NCBI GenBank assembly: GCA_030220185.1
Contig: JASPKZ010007528.1
Location: 62,001 to 126,000, forward strand
DNA from: Diploptera punctata
Lineage: Eukaryota; Arthropoda; Insecta; Blattodea; Blaberidae
Length of the DNA stretch: 64,000 nucleotides
Direction of reading: 5' to 3'
Both the position numbers and the translations under genes were made by a program. This document shows positions 39,933 to 50,562 of this stretch, one piece after another; the stretch's first letter is position 1, and each line of letters starts with the position of its first letter. The notes under the pieces are model-generated. The model was not told the origin of the DNA. It saw nothing but the letters and a program-made list of their open reading frames with translations, and searched no databases.

Positions 39933-39966
39933 GACATGTTTCAAAACAATTCTGTTTTATCGTCAG
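39933..39966 (-). ncRNA. Hammerhead ribozyme core, PLE-L left arm, intact
   Basis: CTGACGA, stem II AAAAC/GTTTT, GAAA, stem III CATG, TC. Confidence 0.7.
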
Positions 39967-40244
39967 CTTTCCCAGACTGGTTTTATTTATGTTGCATTAT
40001 GTTGCACCACCTGGATGTCGATGTCAGCTCCATCCTGTGGTTGGCCAAAGAACCTCCAAACAAGGTCACCCTCCATCGGAATATCAAAATTCATAACTCT
40101 GTTTCTGTTCTTCTGAATATAAATTTTTTCCCAAATAGTCAGCTCTTTTGTATTTTCTAACTGTTTTAATAATTTAGTGTCTGAATTTATATTATGTTTT
40201 TCAGACCAAACATGAGCAACATAAATAAAACCAGTCTGGGAAAG

Positions 40245-40277
40245 CTGATGATAAAACAGAATTGTTTTGAAACATGT
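40245..40277 (+). ncRNA. Hammerhead ribozyme core, PLE-L right arm, intact
   Basis: CTGATGA, stem II AAAAC/GTTTT, GAAA, stem III CATG, TC. Same as the PLE-J core. Confidence 0.72.
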
Positions 40278-40347
40278 CCAAGAACAAATCGACATTAATA
40301 TTGAGGTAAGATGTCCAGACCAAAAATAATATAATCAGAATAAGATA

Positions 40348-40866
40348 CTCACTCAATCAATTTTCCTAAGTTTTACGGAATCATAATGCACATATACAGT
40401 AAAACCTGTCTATGAAGGGACATAGCGGCTCCTTAAATATATTTCCGTCTTGGCAGTTTTCCTTCTTATAAAGGGTTCCCAAATTACAAGCTTCAATTTT
40501 CTCATACAGTGTAAGGGTTTTACATGCATGCTTTAAAAACATAACGTATTGACTGAAATACAGACAAAATAGTTTATGTAACACAGCTCAGTTTGCACAG
40601 CAATACGAAACAACTTTATTACACAAAAGCGAGAAGGAACTCAACTACAGGAAGACTGAAGAGTTTCCTAACTCCCTCGTAGATAACGTAAGCAGGCAAG
40701 GAAAAGCGAGGGATTCCCCGCTGTCACACATAAGCAAGGGTATCCCCGCAATACAATGGCAACACAAGAAGATAAAACAATATAATGCAGAATTTTCATG
40801 TGTGGTCATTAATACTGTAATTAGAAAGTGCGAATAATTTTCCGTCTTACTGAGGTAACAATTAAC
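40348..40866. other. No gene identified
   Basis: Contains a phrase cluster (aaacctgtctatgaagg, ccttcttataaaggg) that recurs at 41040-41180, where ggtttccggctta and ccttcttataaaggttctgg appear; together they look like the two ends of one old DNA transposon (ends resembling aaacctgtctwtg / caggtttcactgta). Confidence 0.4.
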
Positions 40867-40879
40867 TATTGGTACTTTA

Positions 40880-41028
40880 TATATATATATATTTGAATTA
40901 ATATTGGGAAGTAAACATTATGAGGTTATATCATTAATAGTGAGTGGAGAACATATTTTTAACGACTCACCAAAGAAATTTGAAATTATATGAGGTGAGT
41001 CATTAAAAATATGTTCTCCACTCACTAT
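40880..41028. mobile_element. Short Penelope-like inverted dimer, 13-bp TSD (PLE-M)
   Basis: Perfect duplication TATTGGTACTTTA at 40867-40879 and 41029-41041. The whole insert is two copies of the last 50-100 bp of the PLE-A/V family, too short to include the hammerhead. The left terminus is ATTGGGAAGTAAACATTATG. Confidence 0.85.
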
Positions 41029-41344
41029 TATTGGTACTTTAAAAACCATTCCGTTTCCGCATTATGAAGGTTTCCGGCTTACACAGGATGATTTTACATA
41101 TAAAATTGTACCGTTATGTAGATTTTTTTTCCGTCTCTACAGGTTTCCTTCTTATAAAGGTTCTGGCTAAGACAGGTTTCACTGTACAAATGTTTAATGT
41201 AACATCCACCATATGACAGGACACATCTATGAAATCAGTATGACCAACTTTCACAACAAATTCCCAAACATGTTTTTAAGAAATTGATGTACATCAATTT
41301 CCCCCTTACTAACCTAACTAAATACATTACATGCATATTATTTA

Positions 41345-41842
41345 TGTGTTATTTTATCACTCACCTCTTATTACACTAGTTACAGCCTCTTGTTCAGTGC
41401 CATCGCCAGTTCTTCCACAATCGTTTTGTCGTGCTGAAGACCTGTCTTTTGCTCCCTCTGTTTGTAAATTGAAAAACCTCTAAATCAAGTCATTTTCCCC
41501 GGGAATTTCAAAGTTCATTAATGCCTCCTTTTCATTTTTTGAATGTAGATTTTTTCCCCAAACAGTGAGTTCTTTGAGTTTTTCTATGTTTTAATAATTT
41601 AGCTTTTCTTTCAATAAGATGTTTTTCTGACCATGCACGTGAAAAAGAGGTGATTTCGATGTTTTTCAGTCCATCAACAGAGGGAGCAAAAGACGGCTCT
41701 TCAGGACGACAAAACAACGGTCGTGGAACAACTGATGACGCCAAAATACATGCTGAAACTAGTCCCAATAATAAGAAATATGAGGTGAGTGATAAAATTA
41801 CACATAAATACTTGATAGTGTTAATTCCTTAAGAAAGTGCAA
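41345..41842. mobile_element. Penelope-like inverted dimer, 12-bp TSD (PLE-N)
   Basis: Perfect duplication GCATATTATTTA at 41333-41344 and 41843-41854. The left (-) copy encodes SEKHLIERKAKLLK and a decayed tail; the right (+) copy starts in the tail (FFSPSTEGAKDGSSGRQNNG) and ends in ATATGAGGTGAGTGATAAAA. The right arm hammerhead at 41732-41764 has both boxes but a poor stem II. Confidence 0.85.
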
Positions 41843-41869
41843 GCATATTATTTAATGATCTACAAACTA

Positions 41870-42194
41870 TAGTCCATTTGCTCAATTAAGAAAATCTTCT
41901 CCCATGCAAATATTTGAAGGGATTAAGGGCGGGGGGTGAATTCTCTGCCTACTTGAAGGCCAGCGTCAGGTATAGGAAGGGTCGGAAATTCTTTCTTTCG
42001 AAGGTATTGTACACTTTTGTATTGCATTTAGTGGTGAGTTGACGTATGAATTGTGCTGCGTGAAGTATTTTTTTCAAAGATAAGTGTTAACATATTTTAC
42101 AAACTTGGGCTAGTTGCTCCCACTCTCCGACTGGCCGTGCAGCAACCGTTTGAAAATATACGCAGAAGATTCTCTTAATTGAGCAAATGGACTA
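41870..42194. mobile_element. MITE, 325 bp, TA duplication, empty site known
   Basis: Terminal inverted repeats of about 30 bp (TAGTCCATTTGCTCAATTAA start, matching the complement of the right end), flanked by TA. The related repeat at about 33585 lacks the insert and has a single TA (AAACTAATC), which confirms the boundaries. Tc1/mariner-type TSD; no coding capacity. Confidence 0.85.
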
Positions 42195-42354
42195 TAATCT
42201 GGTGTACACTTACTTGTCCCATCGGAACCTAACAAAATTAAGTGAATTTCTTAAAATATGTTTTGGAATTAATTGCAAATCTTGGTCACATCAATTTCAC
42301 AGATATGTGCTGCCATCTGGTAGAAGTTACATGAGATTCCAGTGAGCATGATTT

Positions 42355-42575
42355 GATCTCAAATCGCCACTAGACGACAGGTTGAAAGTTGATGGTGACT
42401 GTGCAAGTTCGACAGTTGAAGTTTTGGCAGAGGATGGAAGCAAGAGCTTCTGAAACTGGTCCTGTGAGAATCATGGGAGTCTTATGAGGTGAGATGTAAG
42501 AAGTTATTTTCAATTCACTTATATAAATTGTGAACTGTTTCATAATGTTAACTCACATCCAACAACTTTTATAAA
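42355..42575 (+). mobile_element. Penelope-like 3' copy (PLE-O)
   Basis: Ends with GTCTTATGAGGTGAGATGT and the terminal CATAATGTTAACTCACATCC. The hammerhead-like core at 42427-42462 has CAGAGGA, stem II GAAGC/GCTTC, GAAA, CTGG, TC (first box altered). Confidence 0.7.
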
Positions 42576-42689
42576 ATTAATAAATAAGGTGAATCTAAAG
42601 TTACCTTACCTCACAATTTGTTGTGTTCTGTTTGAATTAGTTTCAGTGCATCATGTGTACTGTTGTCAGCTTTTCCAGACTTGAAATTT

Positions 42690-43835
42690 ATAACAAACAC
42701 AAACAGGAATGAGATGCACAAGGAAATTAAACATAGGCTCAATTCTGGAAATGTGTGCTATTATGCATTGCAGAGACTCTTGATGTCCCAACTCCTTTCA
42801 AAAAACGTTAAACTGAAAATATATAAAACTGTTATTCTACCAGTTATATTATATGGGTGCGAAACATGGACTCTTACTTTAAGAGTCGAATGTTTGAACG
42901 CATTAGACAGTAAAAGGCGTTCTCTGCTGATAAAGTTTTATTCAAACACATTTTTCTTACTCAGAAATCTATTCACGCGGTAATAATTGTAAAGCTACCT
43001 GACAAGGTACCTTAAGATCGTAACTCAAGATATAATCTTATGTGAAAATTCCGAAGGGAACCGATAGTAACCGATGTAGTTTGAAACTTATCCAAGATGT
43101 CGGACCTTGAAAGAGTCTACCAAAGAATTCAACTGGAAGAACAGGAGAATCGGCGTAACATTGCGCGTCGCAGACGTGTTTGTATACGGTATTATTTGCG
43201 GGATGCAAGCATAAATGCATTCCTCTATAGCAGACGAAAATAACGGAAGTGGTTTTATCGCTGAGAATTCTGGGTAATTCGTTGCCAATATTACAAAAAC
43301 GTCAACATTCATGCATGACCGGTTAAGGCGGTCGTTAATTCGATCTCAGCTCACCAGTGATTGGAAGTAATTTGAGTAGAGAGTAATGTATTTGCATACG
43401 GCCCTAAGGGAGGAAAGGAGATTACGAGTATTTGACAATAAAGTTCTTAGGAAAATTTTTGGACCAAAGAGAGATGAACAGAGAGGTGAATGGAGAAGAC
43501 TACTTAACAATGAACTACATGGTCTTTATAGGAAGCCAGATATAATAAGAACAGTTAAGTCTCGTAGACTGCGATGGGCAGAACATGTTGCGCGTATGGG
43601 GAATGAAAGACGTGCATGGAAGCTTCTTGTAGGAAAGCCAGAAGTAAAACGCCCAGTTGGTAGACCAAGAATGAGGTGGGAGAATAACATTAACTATGAT
43701 TTGAGGAAAGTAGATTACACAGGGGATGATTGGAAAACATTGGCTCGGGATAGGGATACATGGAGAGCTCATGTCCGCGCGGCCATGAACCTATGGGTTC
43801 GATATTGCCAGTTACTCAGTTAGTTAGTATCATGT
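42690..43835 (+). pseudogene. LINE RT C-terminus carrying a Harbinger-like MITE
   Basis: Reads NEMHKEIKHRLNSGNVCYYA, KLKIYKTVILPVILYGCETW, then after the MITE REERRLRVFDNKVLRKIFGP, KSRRLRWAEHVARMGNERRA and GRPRMRWENNINYDLRKVDY, ending RAAMNLWVRYCQLLS*. Removing 42883-43407 restores the frame. A well preserved 3' end of the same family as 6180-7086. Confidence 0.9.
42883..43404 (+). mobile_element. PIF/Harbinger-like element, 522 bp, TAA duplication
   Basis: TAA at 42880-42882 and 43405-43407; the uninterrupted LINE at 6272 shows the empty site. The termini GAGTCGAATG / reversed GGGCCGTATG match the element at 20711. Inside, 43097-43243 encodes a 48-codon frame, MSDLERVYQRIQLEEQENRR to NAFLYSRRK, of unknown function, perhaps the start of a lost ORF. 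Confidence 0.85.
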
Positions 43836-44089
43836 ATACTGTTGTTAGCTTTTCCAGACTGTTGAAATTTACGATGTCGGCCCTGGATGTTGGCTCTCAC
43901 TCCCATCTTTTGGGTGTAAATCAAATCTTTTTCCCTGGAAATTTCAAAATTCATCAAAAAACACAAGATTATCAATTTTGAAATTTCCAGGGGAAAAGAT
44001 TTGATTTATAAGTTCTTTGTTCTGCAGAAAAAAAAAAGCAAACATCCAGGGCCAAAAAATCTAAATTTCAACAGTGTGTGGAAAAGCTG

Positions 44090-44690
44090 AATATTTATAA
44101 ATGAGTTGCAAAAAACATTTTTTTGTATCTCACGAAAAAAATTGCATGTTTTCACGATACCAGTTTCAAAAGTAAATTTTACTTCCATCTTCAGTCAAAT
44201 TCCAACTGGCAAAATTTCGCCATTAACATCAACTTCTAAACTGCCATCTGGTGTCGATTTTATGACCTTGAAGATCAAAATTATTCTTGTTGGGAATTTC
44301 AAAATTCATGGCTCCATATTTATTCTTGTGAATGTATATCTTTTCCCAAACTGTTAATTCCAAAGGTTTCTCTAAATGTTTTAAAAGTTTAGTTTTTCTT
44401 CCAATTCTGTGATTCTCTAGTAAACTATGAGCTGCAATTGCCGATTTTTCAGAAGAATAAATACAGAGCCATGAATTTTTTATATTCCTGACGAAAATAA
44501 TTTGATCTCCAAGTTCATAAAATTGACACCAGGTTGCAGTTCAGAAGATGGTGTTAGCAGCGAGATTTCGACAGTTGGAATTTGACTTTTCAAACCGGTA
44601 TCGTGAAAATGTGCAATTTTATGAGGTGAGATATTAAAACCCATTTATAAATTGTAATTTCCCACTTTGATTTTGATTAAAAGCTGATAT
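44090..44690. mobile_element. Penelope-like inverted dimer (PLE-Q)
   Basis: The long left (-) copy and short right (+) copy both end in TATGAGGTGAGATA-like termini. The left copy's protein tail includes KLLKHLEKPLELTVWEKIYI-like text in reverse. The right terminus GTAATTTCCC is the decayed end motif. Confidence 0.8.
44158..44194 (-). ncRNA. Hammerhead ribozyme core, PLE-Q left arm, intact
   Basis: CTGAAGA, stem II AAGTAAA/TTTACTT, GAAA, stem III CTGG (weak), TA; GA before and TC after start stem I. Confidence 0.65.
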
Positions 44691-45438
44691 ATATATCATC
44701 ATCATCTGGTATCATGGCAGCTGCCGCCATCTTCCAGAAACCAAACGCCATTCCTCTCTGTCCATCCATTGATCTTCCTCCATTCCTCTGATATTCATAG
44801 CTGCTTGTACCACTTCTATCCAAGTTTTCTTCGGTCTTCCTCCTTTCTATTGGGATCCATTCCATAACAATTTTTTGCAATCTTTGCTCTGGCATTCTTT
44901 TGACATGGCCATACCACTGTAATCTTTCCTTTTCTATAATGTCTATGATGTCCGGCTCCTCTTGTATGCCCATAATTTCCCTTATTTCTTTGTTTCGTAT
45001 TCTATCCATTCTAGATTTTCCAGTTGATCTTCTTAAAACATCCATTTCTGTACTTAAAATTCTTTTCATTTCCCTGGTAGGAATTTGCCACACTTTAGCA
45101 CCATATGTTAAAATGCTCTGAATTATGGTTTGATATATTTGTGATTTTCTATTTTTTGTAATATTTTTGCTCCACCAAACAGAGTTTAAAGCATTTATTG
45201 CTTGTTTTGTTTGTGTGATTCTATTTTTAATTTCCACTGTGTTATCGCCTGAATGGTCTAATTTTGTTCCTAAATAAGTGCATTCAATACTAGGTTTTAG
45301 TTCTTCTCCATTGTTGAAATTTATATTTTCCATTTCTTCTCCTATACACAGGTATTTAGTTTTCTCAATGTTTATATAAAGTCCCCATTTTTCATATTCT
45401 TCTTTTAGTTTTTTAGCCATATATATATGATGTACCAA
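44680..45438 (-). pseudogene. LINE reverse transcriptase, thumb to C-terminus, 253 codons open
   Basis: KLKEEYEKWGLYINIEKTKY, ECTYLGTKLDHSG, LTYGAKVWQIP, RERLQWYGHVKRM-like text and the end KMAAAAMIPDDDD (GATGAT-rich tail). Related in plan to the RT at 38165 but a different family. TA repeats flank both ends. Confidence 0.85.
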
Positions 45439-45454
45439 AATATGTTCAAAAAGA

Positions 45455-45735
45455 ACACAAGTTATGAGGTAAAATTACAAAGTTAAGTTATGTAGGTAGG
45501 AAATAACACTATGAGGTTTATTTTAATTTTGTTGAGTTGTTTCTTGACTCACCTCATACTTCTTAACTCCCTTGCATATCTAGATTTTGTCACTGTATTT
45601 GTGACATTCTCAATGCTGTTCACATTGACAACTGATAGATATGCAAGGGAGTTAAGAAGTATGAGGTGAGTCAAGAAACAACTAAACAAAATTAAAATGA
45701 CCTTATTTATTAAGAACCTCATAAGGCCAATTCCT
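45455..45735. mobile_element. Penelope-like inverted dimer (PLE-R)
   Basis: The arms share CTTGACTCACCTCATACTTC and complement. The left terminus is AGGAAATAACACTATGAGG. Same family as PLE-T at 50563. No hammerhead core recognisable. Confidence 0.75.
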
Positions 45736-45891
45736 GTTGTAATTTGTTTATAAAATTAATATCCGTAACCTACCATTTTCAATTTGGCTAATTTTTTAAT
45801 CAACTTGAAGATGATATCTTACAGAAATTTTATCATTTTATATTTAAAATGCTGTATTAGTCATAGTTTGAGATGATAAATACAATAATTG

Positions 45892-46168
45892 TCACTAGGA
45901 TTGTGTGAGTTAATTTTCAACCAAAACACACTATGTTGATTAAATATAAATGAATTGTCACTGCATATAGGATTGTGTGTGTTAATTTTCAACCAAAACA
46001 AACTATGTTGATTAAATATAAATGAATTGTCACTGCATATAGGATTGTGTGGGTTAATTTTCAACCAAAACAAACTATGTTGATTAAATATAAAGGAATT
46101 ATCACTGCATATAGGATTGTGTGGGTTAATTTTCAACCAAAACAAACTATGTTGATTAAATATAAATG
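45892..46168. repeat. 72-bp tandem repeat, four units
   Basis: Unit starts GAATTGTCACTGCATATAGG and runs 72 bp; unit starts at 45952, 46024 and 46096 are exactly 72 apart, with a slightly shorter first unit at about 45888. Units differ by one to four bases. The period is a multiple of three so both strands keep open frames; no start or gene context. Confidence 0.9.
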
Positions 46169-46169
46169 G

Positions 46170-47055
46170 TTTTATGTTGTTTTAAGTTACATCTATTACC
46201 ATTTAGAATACAAAGTTCATTCCAAGACTTTTATTGCATTCCCATCACTTCTCATTAAGTTTTAACATTAGCAGCCAATGTGTTATTTTTTAACAGAATT
46301 GTACATAATTATCACAGCCCAATCATTTTTTCAAAAAAAAAATGTCCATCAAGAGGGCACTGTTAATTCACCATTACATTTCTCCATTAGAAATATCACA
46401 ACCAATTACTTTCGATCATAATATCTGGAGGAAAAAATGATCAATATATGTGCGGAGACTGTGGAACTATTACATTTTTTTTTACTATTTTAACTGGAGA
46501 AATGGAGTGGTGTGGATAAAGCAGGTGACATATAGTGGTATCCTGAGCTACTTCTAAAAAAACAACCACAAGGATCATTGCATCGATTCTATTCCCTGTA
46601 TCTTTAAAATGTCACATCAGTGTAACATCGGCAGACTAGAATTATGTTTGATAATCAAAATATTGGTATATAATCAACCTTCTCAATAATTACTTTTTTT
46701 CTTTCAAAATATATTTATATATACTTTATTGTTATTTACATTATATTTAATATTTACAGAACAAGATACAGGTGACAGATCTGAAATGTCCTTGAAGTTA
46801 TCAAACCATAATTATAAAGGAATACCTCTTGTTTATTTTTATATTTTACAAAATAACTACAATATTTGCACCCGCGTGTCTGCGGGTACTATTTCCTGAT
46901 GGTTTAGCAGTCACATGAGATCAGAGACCCTTCAAATACAGAGTCGGACAAGTAATATGCAGATTAAATGAATTACCATTTACAGAGTGATCTTATTTGA
47001 ATACAAGCCAGCAATCTGCAATATTAACATCATAAGTACAAGAATTAAATTCATT
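46170..47055. other. No gene identified
   Basis: AT-rich with no repeat family from elsewhere in the window and no coding support. Splice-like signals near 46755 are not backed by coding sequence. Confidence 0.4.
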
Positions 47056-47161
47056 AATCAATTGAGTTGGTGTTTACTTGATGATAATCCATATCTATTA
47101 ATTAAATAAAAATAAAACTTAGTTTTATTTGATTTTCATATTTATTAAGATATAATTCAGT

Positions 47162-47194
47162 GACAGCTGTTTCGGTACACTGTACCTTCTTCAG
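47162..47194 (-). ncRNA. Hammerhead ribozyme core, family X left arm, intact
   Basis: CTGAAGA, stem II GGTAC/GTACC, GAAA, stem III CAGCTG, TC. Confidence 0.75.
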
Positions 47195-47405
47195 ACATGT
47201 TAAATTATGAATTGTGTTATTATAGTACATATCAACTGATCTAAGCAACAATACAACAATAATTTATTTAAATTTTTTAATTTAATAATTGATTTGAATG
47301 AATCGCCTTTGTTAAATTAAAAAATTTAAATAAATTATTGTTGTATTGTTGCTTAGATCAGTTGATATGTACTATAATAACACAATTCATAATTTGTTAA
47401 CAGGT

Positions 47406-47438
47406 CTGAAGAAGGTACAGTGTACCGAAACAGCTGTA
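47406..47438 (+). ncRNA. Hammerhead ribozyme core, family X right arm, intact
   Basis: Same as the left arm but cleavage pair TA instead of TC; A is allowed at this position. Confidence 0.72.
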
Positions 47439-47505
47439 ACTCAATATATCTAAATAAATATGAAAATCAAATAAAACTAAGTTTTATTTTTATTTAATTA
47501 ATAAT

Positions 47506-47965
47506 TAAATTAATGTTTTTATTACCTCACCTCATATCCTTTTTCTTCTAGACTGCAGTTTAGGAGCTTATCTCCATTGTCAGTAGCCTCTGGTCGACCA
47601 GTGTTATGTCGTTTCTTGGCAGTTTTCTTCTTACTTCTATCAGTGGACCGATGAACCTCTGGATCAGGTCAAAATTTGCGGGAGTTTCGAAATTCATGAG
47701 TTTATCTTTCTTATTTTTTTGGATGTGGATTTTTTCGAAGCTCCCACAAATTTTGACCTGTTCCAGAGGTTCATCGGTTCACCAATAGAACTAAGAAAAC
47801 CGCCAAGAAATGACATAACACCGGTTGACCAGAGGCTACTGATGATGGAGATAAGCTCTGAAACTGCAGTATAGAAGAAAAAGGATATGAGGTGAGGTAA
47901 TAAAAACATTAATTTAATTCTTAAATTAAACCTCATAGTGTTCTTTCCCTGTGAAAGTTAAATAT
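47506..47965. mobile_element. Penelope-like inverted dimer (PLE-S)
   Basis: The arms 47515-47730 and 47736-47905 are complements; same family as PLE-F. The right end AACCTCATAGTGTTCTTTCC is intact. It abuts the family X dimer directly, so one inserted at the edge of the other. Confidence 0.85.
47839..47871 (+). ncRNA. Hammerhead ribozyme core, PLE-S right arm, intact
   Basis: CTGATGA, stem II GGAG/CTCT, GAAA, stem III CTGCAG, TA; CTA and TAG form stem I. Confidence 0.75.
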
Positions 47966-48106
47966 CTTAAGTACAGTCTGATACTGATAAATGAGTGTAA
48001 ATCCTCTACTCGTGTCTGGTGAAATCAGTAAAAGCTCCTTATTTGCAGAGGATATGTTCTGCAAATACAAAATCTGCGAATATGGAATCGTAATTTGTAT
48101 AGGTAT

Positions 48107-48470
48107 ATAGGCCGCGGTGCACTAGTGGTTATGCTCCTTGCCTCTGGTCCCGAGGTTCAAACCCGGCTGGGGTCGATGGATCTTTTTAGGATGGAAAAAT
48201 CCAAGGAGCAAGTCCTCCGAGAGGGACTTTAAGCCATGGGTCCCGAGTCTGAAGATTTTCAGGCTCGTAAAAGATCCTTAAGCCTGAATGAAAAGGCCTC
48301 TAAGGAAAGTTTACTGAATTTTCCCGTCCTAGTACTAAAAAACCACGTACCACTCAAAATGACATCTATACAAAAACAAGTGTAACTAAATTAGTATGGT
48401 TCAAATTCTTCCCTGTAGGGGGAGAGCGCCTAAATCTCTGTTAAGGGAAACATGGGCTTACAAGAAGATA
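48107..48470 (+). mobile_element. SINE4
   Basis: Head GGTGCACTAGTGGTTATGC and GGTTCAAACCC, body AAGTCCTCCGAGAGGGACTT, tail GGGGGAGAGCGCCTAAATC. No clear TSD. Confidence 0.85.
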
Positions 48471-48629
48471 TAGGAGATACATTCCAAGGTTTCAAAATGA
48501 AATAAAAATTATCAAAATAAAATCAATTAATGAGAGATCTTCAACAAATTTTCTTTTACTCGGCAATATGAATTGGCAACAAATGACGAGTTAAAGCAAC
48601 AAAACACCAATCGTGGCGAGGGCAGCATT

Positions 48630-49760
48630 TATAAAACATGTTGTTTTCAAATGCTGGGCCTTGGCACCGAAGCCATTAGCGTTCTTGCTCTCCAATATTT
48701 CTCTATTGTGGATCCAACAGGTAATACTTCACAGGTTTGTAGGTGTTCTTCATTCATTTCTTCGTCTTTATTGCATAGAGGACAATTTGGATTCGTGTAG
48801 ATTCCTATTTTATATAAATGTTTGGCCAAATAGTCAGCATTCTGTAAGCAGTCTAAATTTTGCTACTGTAGTTTTACGTGGAATTCCTGGAATAATGTCT
48901 GGCGTCTTTACTAAAATATTACATTTTTTGTCTTCGGCTTTATTACATAGGTCTTGGTTTTGTTTGATTTTATATTGTTTTTAATTATTCTTTTTATGGA
49001 TGCAAAAGGTAAGCTTTTAGTAGCATTCTGAATTAGATTTGGAGCCTTTTTTTGCAAGAAAAATCAGCAGTGTCATTTCCAGCAATTCCACAATGTGCAG
49101 GTATCCATTGCAATTGAATTCTTTTATGTGGTTTTTGGAGTTGTTTGAATCATTTTGTAGCACTCTTTAATTTGTATTGACTTCATTTTGTGTGAATTTA
49201 TTGCATATATTGCTGCCTTAGAATCAGAGAGTATGACAACATTTTGAAATTTATTTATTCTGTATAGTAATTGTTGGAGTGAAATATGAATAGCCATTAC
49301 TTCTGCATCAAAATGTGTTGTGTGGTATCCTGCTGGTTGATAAAATGAAAATAATGCACATGTAATTCCTGATCCTGAGTTGTTATCAATAGTAGATCCA
49401 TCTGTGTAGACATGTAACCATTCTTCTGGTGGATATCTCTTATTCACAGCTTCTAATGCTAGAGCTTTTAGTACAAGTGTGGAAGTTTCAGATTTTGTAA
49501 CTGGTTCTTCTAGATTTAGCTGAATGTTAATTGGTTCAAAAGTAAGAGGGTTATCTCTGATCAAAATATTTTCTTTAGATTTAGGAAGATTCAAATCTGT
49601 TTTTATTTCCATTACTTTGGACAAGAAACTTGTTTGTGTTTTCAACTTGCTTGGTTGTAACTGCCTTTTTTCCCATTTTGTTGTTGTTAATCGTAACATT
49701 TTCTCATGTTGTGTTATTGCCTGTTCCACACGGCATGTGTGGCCCTCCAGTCATACTGGG
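48630..49760 (-). pseudogene. LINE with RNase H domain, decayed
   Basis: Same class as 21190-22620. 49124-49729 is open (201 codons) with YTDGSTIDNN, FDAEVMAIHISL and LSDSKAAIYAI (RNase H acidic residues); the 3' end at 48647-48829 has the C..C..H..C end (CPLCNKDEEMNEEHLQTC). Frameshifts separate them. Confidence 0.85.
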
Positions 49761-50562
49761 GGTTTATGTGAGTGGGTGATGTAACCACCATTACAAATAA
49801 AAAATTGATGCCCTCTTAAAAAACGGTTACATTTATGCTGAACAATGGCAAATCCTTCAGACAAATTTATAAAACATAGCAGCGCATGAAATACAGTGGC
49901 GGTGGATTTAACAACGAACTTCAGGCTTAGTGACCATAAGGTTAGTTTCAGTTTGATATTAATTTGTCCATTTGGTTTGAATCGCTCCTTCTAAAGCCGC
50001 CTTGGCACGTGCCTGCAGTAAAAAAAGTTGCCGATGCATCTTAATAAAGGACACTAATCCTTCTAATACACCGACTGGATCCGCGAATAAAGACTTTTTA
50101 GCCACAGATACAGGAACTGTGTCACAATTTTTTAACCTGCGAATAAGTAGCTTTTACTGTACCAGATCTAGAGATGAGATGAAACCCCTACTTATTGAAG
50201 GTCTATGATATACCAAGGATGATAGGTGACCAAACTTGTTGTACCACCACAGACACAGAAGAAATACATATGGAGAAGTGATGGAATGAAGTAATACAGG
50301 GAAAAAAGGAGAAACCCCAAGAGAAACATGCCCAGGCTCCGATTCTATCTATCTATAATGGCGTGGCCCATTGTTGAACCACAGCCTCTCCTTTGTAAGG
50401 AGTTACCAGACCAAGTTCATTTTTAGTTACCTTATTTGCTCATAGATGTCATGGATGGCATTTGGTCAGCAACCGACCCAATGAGACATCTATTATAAGA
50501 TTTGAAATTAGTCTATTGTAGATTATATTTTCCACTGATTTATCACATCATACTTTATTTTA

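Larger units (their letters stand above)
39840..40334. mobile_element. Penelope-like inverted dimer, 13-bp TSD (PLE-L)
   Basis: Perfect duplication TCAGAATAAGATA at 39827-39839 and 40335-40347. The left (-) copy is long and encodes VWSEKHNINSDTKLLKQ, KELTIWEKIYIQKN and MNFDIPMEGDLVWRFFGQP; the right (+) copy is the last ~120 bp. Both 3' ends point outward. This is the cleanest example of the architecture. Confidence 0.9.
42595..44085. mobile_element. Penelope-like inverted dimer split by a LINE (PLE-P)
   Basis: The left (-) arm starts TTACCTTACCTCACAATTTG and resumes after the LINE at about 43832; the right arm (43985-44080) is its complement (CAGGGGAAAAGATTTGATT). About 45 bp (CATGTGTACTGTTGTCAGC to GAAATTTA) are duplicated on both sides of the LINE. 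Confidence 0.7.
47060..47505. mobile_element. Penelope-like family X inverted dimer
   Basis: Near-perfect arms 47090-47280 and 47310-47500. Both carry family X hammerheads. The left end has TTGAGTTGGTGTTTACTTGA, the extra terminal segment also seen at the left of the 10438 copy. Confidence 0.85.
48026..50159. mobile_element. Tigger/pogo-like element with nested SINE4 and LINE
   Basis: The ends CAGTAAAAGCTCCTTATTTG and, reversed, CAGTAAAAGCTACTTATTCG are inverted repeats, and internal GGATATGTTCTGCAAATAC-type text resembles Tigger ends. TA follows on the right; the left flank reads AT. The transposase is not recognisable except possibly around 50010-50140. About 1.6 kb of the interior is later insertions. 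Confidence 0.7.

Noticed and set aside
43098..43312. Antisense open frames on the - strand around 43038-43312
   Set aside because: Shadows of the Harbinger-like element; no motif.
44677..45438. Host gene of 253 codons
   Set aside because: Reads as a LINE reverse-transcriptase C-terminus (YLGTKLDHSG, LTYGAKVW).
45861..46145. Repeat-containing protein frame of 94 codons
   Set aside because: Explained by the 72-bp tandem repeat, whose period is a multiple of three; no start or gene context.
46750..46800. Possible exon after TTTACAG
   Set aside because: No coding similarity, no matching donor and stops in all frames nearby.
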